Shown here: positions 1 to 9,704 of the stretch, one piece after another | How positions within the stretch are numbered: the first letter of the stretch is position 1 | Layout of the letters: every line of letters begins with the position of its first letter | NCBI RefSeq assembly: GCF_029633865.1 | Contig: NC_079211.1 | Location: 79,287,359 to 79,351,358, forward strand | Direction: 5' to 3' | From: Lampris incognitus | Taxonomy: Eukaryota > Chordata > Actinopteri > Lampriformes > Lampridae | DNA: 64,000 bases | Notes under the pieces: model-generated | The model's input: the letters and a program-made list of their open reading frames with translations, nothing else | What the model was told of the DNA's origin: nothing | Database searches by the model: none | Program-made: the position numbers and the translations under genes

Positions 1-7
1 CATACAG

Positions 8-172
8 GTGTCTAACCCCAGCTCCTCTTGCATTACCACCACATGCGACTTGAGCCAAGCAAGCCAGTCGGAGAGCTTTGCTGTGCCAGAAGCGTTGAAC
101 CAGTATGTGGTTGTTGTGCCCAGTAAACTCAGACTGGTGTGTCTGGCTGCCTTCATACTGGCCAAGTGTAAG
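8..172 (+). CDS. ddx31: ddx31 exon a (linker before helicase domain 2)
   Basis: The acceptor CAG ends at position 7 and the donor GTAGGA starts at 173. The 55 codons contain [20 protein letters not shown] and AAFILAKCK, the conserved entry to the second RecA domain. The exact left boundary is less certain because only seven upstream bases are visible. Confidence 0.82.
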
Positions 173-561
173 GTAGGACTACAGTGGTTTAACAATGTGT
201 GTAGGTCATCTGAACAAAATCCTCTCTTGATCTGTGTTTGTGTGTTCATCTGAAGTTTTCCCAGGGTAACAAGATCATCGTCTTCATCTCCAGCTACGAA
301 GCGGTGGAGTTTCTCTTCTCTCTGTTTACCTCGGTCCTCGGTCCACTCTCAACCAATCACAAACCTCCGTTCAAATTCCTGCGTCTCCACGGCAACATGA
401 GGCAAGAGGTGAGAAACTGTGTTCATCCCAAAGTAGTGATTAAGATTCCAGAAGGGTCCTTGCTTCAGTTGTCTTCCTGTTCCCCGCGATGCTTTTACCG
501 ACACAAGCCTGATTACCGTCCCGCCCGGCAGCAGCAGCCTGAGACGGGATGCTGTGTTCGG

Positions 562-595
<34 letters not shown>

Positions 596-3500
596 GTCTC
601 TAATCTGCATATACTAGGCCTGTCACCCTGCTCCGCTCCCTGTCTTCATTCACTCTCGTATCCTGTGTTCACACCAAACGCGAAGCCGTTTGTTTTGAGC
701 GATGAGATGCCGTATAAAGTCAACGCAGAGATGCCAGTAGACGCGGCTTCGTGGATTCTGCATATTCGCGCTACTCGAAAACGTTCAGCTTGAGCGAGAC
801 ATTTGCATGACGCTGTGTCGCGAACACCTATCAGTGTTGAGATTCTCCTGGCGTCCTGTTGGCCAGAAGATGAAGGACAACCTGATTGTCGTGGGTTCGC
901 GTACTCGGTCCCGCAGCGAGTAACTCGAATAAAAACAAGTGATGCCACGGTCAAACTTGCGCACGTAAAGCGAGGCAGAAATGGGCTTGGCGTTTGGTGG
1001 CAACACGCCACTGGACTGAGAAAACGATAACGTCCCCCGAGAGGCCGTTTGTGACACAGCACACAGCATACACACACACTTAACGCTAGAACAACCAAGT
1101 CGGTCGTTTTAATGGTTCGGTATTTTCAAAGTTTAATAACTTTGTGGAAAAATAAAAGATGCAGCCCTGCCGCTCCCTGAGTATACACTACAACTGCATA
1201 TATTCACATTAAAACGAGTTTCAGATCAATCGCACAAAAACAAGTCGTGATAAGAGCTACCTAAAACCGCCATGAGCGGTCAGCAGGACCGTCTCGTAAT
1301 TTGCGCGTGATGGTGTGCGTCATGTCACTCTTTATGACATGTGTTGGTGGCGTCATTTCCTTCCTGAAGTTCTTGCTCTGTCCTAGAAATACACTAGCGC
1401 CCTCCAGTGGAGAGAAATAAGTCTAAACTTGATGGGTGATTATGTCCAACATGTGTGGTTACAGACGCCGCTACAGACGCGCCATGACTACCACCGAGGC
1501 GCTGCAGGATTTACAGGCGTTGGACAGCCGCCATTTTAAATTGTTTAAAAATAGTATTAAAGTTGTCAGCGTGTTAATGTTGGTGTCAGTTGTTTCATAA
1601 CAGACACACTAACATGTGTAATGCATTAATATCTCAGCTGGGTATTTATCTTGACACAATATAGAGTTTAAATCTGTTGCGATCAAAATGACCGCCCATG
1701 GTCGTTCTAATATTTTTTAATGTTCCGGTTGCTGTTTGGGACTGTTTCAATATTTATTTTCAGTTCTTTTCTTACATGTCACGTTTTTATAGGCCTTGTT
1801 ACGTTTGTTAGATTAGCAATATGTGTTTTCTGGTTTGTTTTTCAGGTAATATTTTCACTTTTTCCATTTTGTTATTCAAGTTCGACCATGTCTCTCTGAA
1901 GTTTAAACTGTTTGAAAATAGTATTATAGTTGTTAAAACGTTAATTTTGGTGTCAGTTAGTTTCATAACAGACATACTAACGTGTAATACATTAATATCT
2001 CAACCGAGTATTTATCTTGACACAATATAGAGTTTAAAAACTGGCGGTCATTTTGACCGCCCATGGTCATTTTAGGTAGGAGGGAAATCCTGGTCTTTCT
2101 AATGTTAAAGTACATTTTTAATAAAAACAACAACAACTGGCCTTCTCGACCATCGCTGCAGTAGTGTCTCTGCATCAGCCGTGGACAGGAAAGACCGAAT
2201 TTTAGCTGTTACGCAAGTGAAAAAAGGCAGTCTTGGTGATTTCTTTCATGCGCTTATCAAAGGAAAGGCTGGGATCAAACCTAACACCCAGATTTTTGGC
2301 TGCCACACTTTGTGAAACCACAGAGTTGTCGACTGTTATCGTTACTTGATCAAATTGGTGTCTGTGTCTAGCAGGGCCAATGACCAGCATCTCGGTCTTA
2401 TCCGAATTTAAAAACAGAAAGTTAAGTGACATCCAGTTTTTCACAGTAGCCAAGCAGGCCTCTAAGTTAGTGATTTGAGTATGTTCATCAGTCCTTATAG
2501 GCACATACAGCTGAGTATCATCAGCATAGCAATGGAAATTTATTCCATAACTGCGTATAATTTGGCCAAGAGGTGTAATGTAAAGAGAGAAAATAGAGGG
2601 CCAAGAACTGAGCCCTGAGGCAAACCATATTTAACCTCCGAGAATTTCGATGTAATATCACTATAGCAGACACAATGTGTTCTTCCAGATAAGTAGGACT
2701 TAAGCCAAGAGAGAGCTAAGCCAGAGACACCAAAATTACCATTTATTCTGTCTAATAGTATTATAACGATCACAGATGAAGAGACTCGGTAGCCCTTGGC
2801 TAACGGGTTGGACCCTTTAGTCGCCTGGTTAACGTTGTCGCCCGCAGTGTGGGCGATACGGGTTTGCGTCCTGGCTGTGGCGGCAGTTCCCGTGGCTGCC
2901 CCCCGAATTCGCTACATTGGTGTCAGAAGTGGGATGGTGAGATCGTGAAGGACCGTGAGGCCATCAGAAGCATTTCCTGAAGGAGGGAGGTAGTGTAACG
3001 TACATAAGTAGACACGTTAGCCCTTGGCTGACGGGTCGGACCCCTTAGTCGACTGGTTAACGTTGTCACCCGCGGTGCGGGAAACACGTGTTCGTGTCCC
3101 GGCTGTGACGGTCCAGCCAAGCTGCCCCCCGAATTCGCTGCATAGGTGTCAGAAGTGGGATTCGAGTGATTAACGTAGTCGGAATAGGACTCTGGTTCTA
3201 TTTTGTGGGTTTTCTTCTCTGAACTGGAGCCATGATTAAGAGGGACAGCTGGGGACATTCGTATTGCGCCGCTAGAGGTGAAATTCTTGGACCAGCGCAA
3301 GACGCATGAAAGCGAAAGCATTTGCCAAGAATGCTTTCATTAATCTAGAACAAAAGTCGGAGGTTCGAAGACGATCAGATACCGTCGTAGTTCCGACCAT
3401 AAACGATGGCGACTAGCGATCCGGCGGCGTTATACCCATGACCCGCCGGGCAGCGTCCGGGAAACCAAAGTCTTTGGGTTCCGGGGGGAGTATGATTGCA

Positions 3501-6500
3501 AAGCTGAAACTTAAAGGAATAGTGTACTTCGACTTGCAAGCATATGCTACTGGCAGGATCAACCAGGTTCGCATCCTGGCTGTGGCGATTCACGGGGACG
3601 CAAATCCCGAAGGAAGGGGGCAATGTAACGATAACCGATGAATAGGCTCGGTAGCCCTTGGCTAACGGGTTGGACCCTTTAGTTGACTGGTTAGTGTTGT
3701 CACCCGTGGTGCGGGAGCCATGGGTTCGTGCCCCGGCTGTGACGGTCCGGCCGGGGACGCCCCTCCCCAAAGAAGGGGGCAATGTAACGATCACAGATGA
3801 ATAGGCTCGGTAGCCCTTGGCTAACGGGTCGGACCCTTTAGTCGAGTGGTTAACGTTGCCGCTTGAGGTGCGGGAGCCCCAGGTTCGCGTCCTGGCTGTG
3901 GCGATTCGCGAGGACGTGAATCCCGAAGGAAGGGGGCAATGTAACGATCACGGACTAATAGGCTCGGTAGCCCTTGGCTAACGGGTCGGACCCTTTAGTC
4001 ACCTGGTTAATGTTGTCGCCCGTGGTGCAGGAGATACGGGTTCGCGTCCTGGCTGTGGTGGCGGTTCCCGTGGCTGCCCCCTGAATTTGCTACAGTATAC
4101 AGCGATTATTGGTGTCAAAGGCTGCACTGATATCCAGTAGTAGAAGCACAGAAGTGGAATCAGAGTCCGTAGCTAGTAAAAGATCAGTCACCACTCTGGT
4201 CAGAGTAGTTTCAGTGCTGTGTCATGCTTAAGGTTCCTACTGGTCAGTATATCCTGTAACATTTAAATTCCCCAAATATAAGGTAAAAGGTAACCCAAAT
4301 GTCAGATTCTCGTCTAATGTTTGTTTCCATCTTAAGCTTCTGTTGAGTGTCATTGACTGGCCTGGAAACAGGCGGTCAACCCATCTGTGTTCATTCAGAG
4401 TCATCTGTTTTCTCTCCTGCAGGAGAGAACCAACGTGTTCGATGAGTTCTCTGTGTCCAAGACTGGAATCCTGCTCTGCACGGTGAATACACACTCTGAT
4501 CTACACAATAACACATGTGTGTGGTGAATACACATCGTGTCAGGGCTTGAATACATCAGCAGTGGTAAATGTGTGTCAGCGGAGACACCTCACCTTAATT
4601 TCCACTTCAGCGGCGTTTAGCCTGGCACTGATGTGAATGCTCATTACTCTGTTGCAGTAGCGGCCTGTGGCCATAAATACTAGTGGGGCAGACACTGGCT
4701 GCAGCTCCTGAATCGCTAGCCACGCCCACTCTTGATATGGTTATTATAATAATTAAGTATATTAAGTACTTATATTAATTAAGTATAATAATTACTATAT
4801 TCGAGAATAGACGGTACCTGTATACAGACCAGCCAGCAGCCCACATAACGCCGCAGTAGCCAACACATTTCAAAGATGAACAATAGGCTATCCTTTAGCC
4901 CGAGTGTAAGCGACAAAAAGCTACCCACGATAAAGTAAAGCAATGTCTAAAAATAGATTACTCCAACTTTCATGATTATGAGAAGGACTTGACGGATGCA
5001 TTACGTCTAGCATGCTATCGAGTAGCTCGTTCTGGATACTTTTGGGCGGACCTTTGAAAACCGTCGCCTTTTCTAGGTGCTCCTGCACTGCAGTATCCAA
5101 CGACCAAACTAAATCCACAAGGCCACGGAAGATGCCAGGGTTATCGGTTCGATCTCGTCGTGTCCTCTAAGGGCTAGTTCAAATGCTCCACAGAGTTTTA
5201 TGCAGTCTATAAGCTTTGACAGAATGTGCTGGTTTTTGTCCACCTCCTTACTGTGCTTCCACACACTCACGTGGCAGCTCTCATCAAGCTGTGCTGCTAC
5301 GTTAGCTTGACCGAGCACGGCTAGTTTCATAGCACAGTGTACATGTGCTCTGCTTGACTCACGTTTCTTCTGAAAAGTGCTTCAAATCACTCAGCCCACA
5401 GGGTGTAGTGGTCTAAACATCGGCTTTGTGTCGATGCAGTTGCCCACTGGGGACCGGGGTTCGCGCCCCGGTCTCGTCAGATCCAAATATGTCCGGATTC
5501 GATGAAGCAGCAATAATTGGCAGCGCTGTCTTCGGGGAGGGGGCGGAGTCGGCTTGTGTTCGTCACATGAATGCGTCTCTATGTGTGTGGGGAAAAAGCA
5601 GTGGTTCGGCCTGGATTCGCCTTGTCACGGAAGTGGCGAGGCGTCTCCTTCCAGACTGCCGGCCGGAGAGATGCAGTTGGCGAACACATGCAGGATGAGG
5701 GTGGTGTTTGAACTAGAATAGGGAATGATTGGTAACTAAACTGGGAGAAAAAGGGACAAATCAGATATACATTTTTTTAAAAATCACTCAGCCCTGTGTT
5801 AGTCCATATATCCCCTTGTCCTGACCCTGCTACGGATGAGTGGAACAATCGGCTCGGGGAACAGAATACTGTATTCCGTGTTGAGCAGCCACATAGCCAT
5901 GTTTTCTTTTCATACCATGTTCATGAAAATGTCCTGTTGTAGGTTTCCCCTTTGTCCTTTGTTCGCTGAGTAATGTCAATGTCTGGTCTGTCAGGGCCAA
6001 GCTACTTAATTACTCTCTTGTCTTGTAATTGTAGTCGTTCAAATCGTTTTTTTTTAAATAAACTCTACACTGTTAGACACAGCAGGTGCAACAATGCTGG
6101 TCGCCATTTCGGCAGTAGTCTAAAAGTGCGGACTAACTCAAGAAAACGGTAGAAGGCTGCAGAGTACGGAAGTAGGGCAGACTCATTTCTGCCCCAATGA
6201 GCCTCTGTTGGCGCTTATTGCAGTTCCCCTCTTTGACCACAAGGCGCTATAATGAATCTGCCAGCGAAAGCGGGGCAACGCACTAAACTGAGACCGAATC
6301 ACTGAAATGACGGTTTTGACTTTCAAAGATCAAAAGTTGTTGAATAATTTGATTCATTTATTGCACAAAAGTAGGTAATATTTATAGCAAAGTAATTATG
6401 ATGTATTAACGAGAAAAAATAGTTTATGAGGAGTAACTATGTTTTTAGGTGGATGAATTTTTTTCTTAGTGGGGCACTGCCCCACCTGGCCATATGAACA

Positions 6501-6854
6501 GGCCGCACCTGCTCTGCTGTATCAACATCCGTATTTACCCGTTACCGAGAAATACTGAAAACAGCACTTTTCATATTTGACATGTCACCCTGCGCTTCCT
6601 GGTTATCATGTAGCCAGTGTGTGGTCATCGTTCAATGTGTATTTTATTGTGTCGCACGCAGAGTATCTTAATGTGTATGTGTGTGTGTGTCAGGATGTAG
6701 CAGCTCGGGGTCTGGACCTGCCACAGGTGACCTGGATCATACAGGTAATGAATCAACAGCTACGTGTTACAACACACACACACACATTAACATGGTACAT
6801 TTGAAACCACAGCTCTAGTCATAGAAGACTTAAGAAAATGACTTTTACCAATAG

Positions 6855-6937
<83 letters not shown>

Positions 6938-9652
6938 ACAGTATAACCCCTCATCCACTGTTGCTGAGTACATCCATCGTGTGGGTCGAACGGCCAGAAT
7001 TGGAGCGAAAGGGAACAGCCTCCTGTTCGTCACCCCTGCTGAGACCGCCTACATCACTGAGCTGGCCAATCACAACATCAGGTCAGCTGAATGATAGCCA
7101 TACTGACCACGCTCAACATCAGATTATCCTAGTAGAAATTTAAAGCCACAGTCCTGAATCTGCTGGTGTTATTGTACCAGTGTGTGTCCTATGTTACACA
7201 CTGGTACACTAATAGTGCATTTAACAGTTTCCAGTCTCGTTTTAGAGAACTTCATAGTACCGAGACAGCTCTACTTAAGGTCATTAATGACCTACTGCTG
7301 ACTGCAAGACAGAGGTGTCTTCTTGATTTTAGTTCGTTTAGACTTAAGTGCTGGCTTTGACACGGTCCATCACAACATTCTCTTACATCGCTTAGAGACT
7401 TAGGTTGGCATCAAGGCTCTTAGTTTATTATGGTCTTACCTCACCAACAGAACTTTTTCTGTTGCTCTGGGTAACTACTTACACGATGGCTCAGTTGAGT
7501 TGTGGTGTCCCTCAAGGCTCAGTCTTGGTCCCCTTCTCTCTTCTATATACATGCTGCCCTTTGGCCAGGTCATTCAAAATTCTCGATGCGATTTACTATT
7601 TTTATGCTGATGACACTCAGTTATACATGCCACTAAAACCCACAGATCCTAGCACCCTAGCAAATCTCACAACTTGCCTCTCTGACATTAAATCCTGGCT
7701 GTCCGAAATGTTTCTCAAATTTAATGATGATAAGTCTTGAGGTCATTCTGTTCAGTGCAGAAAATTCCATTAGCCCTTTTGTTACTAATCTTGATGGTCT
7801 GTCAGGTAGTCTTCAGCAGGCTGCTAGGAATCTTGGGGTAATATTCGATACTAACCTCAGTTTTGATAATCAAATGAAACATGTTGTTCAGTCATGCTTT
7901 CTCCAGCTCAAGCTGGTCTCCAAAATTAGGTCATTATTATCAATTGCCGGTCTGCAAAAAGTTGTACGTGCTTTTTATCTATTCTCGGCTTGACTATTGT
8001 AATGCACTTTATTCCGGTATCAGCCAGGGCTCCCTCCACAGTCTGCAGCTGGTACTACACGCTGCTACTCGGCTCATTACCGGGACAAAGAGGCATGATC
8101 ATATCCCTCCTGTGCTTGTCCCTACACTGGCTCCCTGTTATATTTCATATTGATTTTAAAATGTTATTGATCACTTTTAAGGCCTTAAACGGTCTTGCTC
8201 TTACATACATTTCCAATTTATTGACCTGGTATACACCCCCTTGACCATTAAGACCTGCAGATGGAGCCCCGCTGGTTATTCCCAGGTCTCGGTTTGTTAC
8301 AAAGGGTGATTGGGTGTTTGCTGTTAGAGCCCCCACACTATGGAGCTCTCTTCCTGCTGAACTAAGACACACCAAGTCCCTAGCTTCTTTTAAGTCCCGT
8401 CTTAAAACCTTTCTTTTCATGAAAGCTTTTACAAATGTCTGATATTTGTTTTTATTTATTTATATAGTTTTTATTTTTACTCTTACTTATTTGGTCTTGC
8501 TCTTGTTGTTGCCTTGTCTGGTTTATTTCTTTGTAAAGCACTTTGTAACATTGTTTTAGAAAGGTGCTATATGAATAAAGTTATTACTATTATTAGCCAG
8601 TGTTTTGCACTGTCCAGTTAAATCCCACCGCTCCCTACATTTTGTCCCTCTCGAATATCCTGTTGTACTTGGAAATACGTCACATTACGGAAGCGAGACA
8701 CGATCTGAGTGACATGTTGTCTTCACACCTAGAAAAGCCGATTTCTCTCAAATTGTTAATGAAATTATGCATGTTCAGTGATCCAGTCCCTGGTTGTGAT
8801 GTGTGGGTGGGTGTTGCTGTGTTACAGCCTATCAGAGATGAAGTTGCTGAACATTTTGTCCAATCTGATGTTGGATGACACCTATAAAGGGCGAGGCAAG
8901 TACCACAGCAAGGTGAGCAGGTAGTCTCCTTATATAGACATGCAACTGACCAATCAGGGCGCTACAAAACCCTGCAGAGTTGAATGGTGTTTTCATACAA
9001 CTCTCATTCTCTCACTGGTTCTCCTGCTGCCTTGCTCAGTCTCGGTCTCTGTTGTCTCTGTTGTCTGTATGTCTCTCTCGTTCTCTCTCTCTCTCATTCT
9101 CTCTCTCCAGACCTCCTCCAAGGCGTTGGAGCAGGAAGTGAGAGAGAGAGCCACAGTGCTGCAGACAGAGTTTGAAAACTTTGTTCACACCAATCAACAG
9201 GCAGTTCAGAGCGCCAAGAGAGGTCTGTACACACACACACACACACGTATGACGATATAGTTTAGAATCAGGACAGTAGCAGTTATTAAAAGTCCATTCT
9301 TTGCTAATAAGAATAATATTCTGATGATGATGATGATGTTGGTCTTCATCAGCCCTCCAGTCCTTCCTGCGGGCGTACACAACCTACCCAGCCTCATTTA
9401 AACACATCTTCCACATCCGCTCCCTCCACCTGGGCCATGCTGCCAAGAGCTTCGGCCTCAGAGACGCCCCGCAGGGACTCGCCAGCTCCGCCGGAGACGC
9501 TGCTGACCACACGGCACGCTCCAGGAAGCACGCCAAGAACCCGGTTCACCAGGCCGGGAAGCAGGAGGACGGAGAGCCAAGGTGAGGGCTCTTTAGACTG
9601 GACCTGTTCCAGCACATCCATGTTTACTTACATTCATCCACACTGCAGCCTG

Positions 9653-9704
<52 letters not shown>

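Larger units (their letters stand above)
2762..4094 (+). mobile_element. TRIM-like mini LTR element (five LTR-like units, 18S rRNA insert)
   Basis: Inserted in a LINE with a 4-bp target duplication GTAT (2758-2761 and 4095-4098). The 5' LTR (2762-2916) ends in GCTACA and is followed by a primer-binding site TTGGTGTCAGAAGTGGGA (2917-2934), complementary to the 3' end of tRNA-Leu(CAA). The 3' LTR (3940-4094) is preceded by a purine tract, GAAGGAAGGGGG. Three further LTR-like units lie between them (2994-3142, 3624-3782, 3783-3939). Each unit carries a tRNA-like core: A box (TAGTCGAGTGG in the unit at 3783) and B box (GGTTCGCGTCC) within a perfect T-arm stem CCAGG/CCTGG. There is no coding capacity. 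Structure is seen; the TRIM label is inference. Confidence 0.7.
4655..6511 (-). mobile_element. hAT-type DNA transposon (degraded) with nested SINE
   Basis: The ends are inverted repeats: left CAGTAGCGGCCTG...GTGGGGCA, right (complemented) CAGGTGCGGCCTG...GTGGGGCA. The flanks CTCTGTTG (4647-4654) and CTCTGCTG (6512-6519) form an 8-bp target duplication with one mismatch, as expected for hAT. It contains a frameshifted transposase remnant on the minus strand and a SINE. It lies in ddx31 intron 3. Confidence 0.75.

Noticed and set aside
3181..3520. A functional rRNA gene
   Set aside because: Only the central part of 18S, with substitutions, joined to an antisense 5' end and enclosed in a mobile element.
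3783..3939. A true tRNA gene
   Set aside because: A box, anticodon-like and T arms are present but there is no acceptor stem and it is repeated as an LTR unit.
5426..5698. Small + strand protein
   Set aside because: Lies entirely within a SINE defined by its target duplications.
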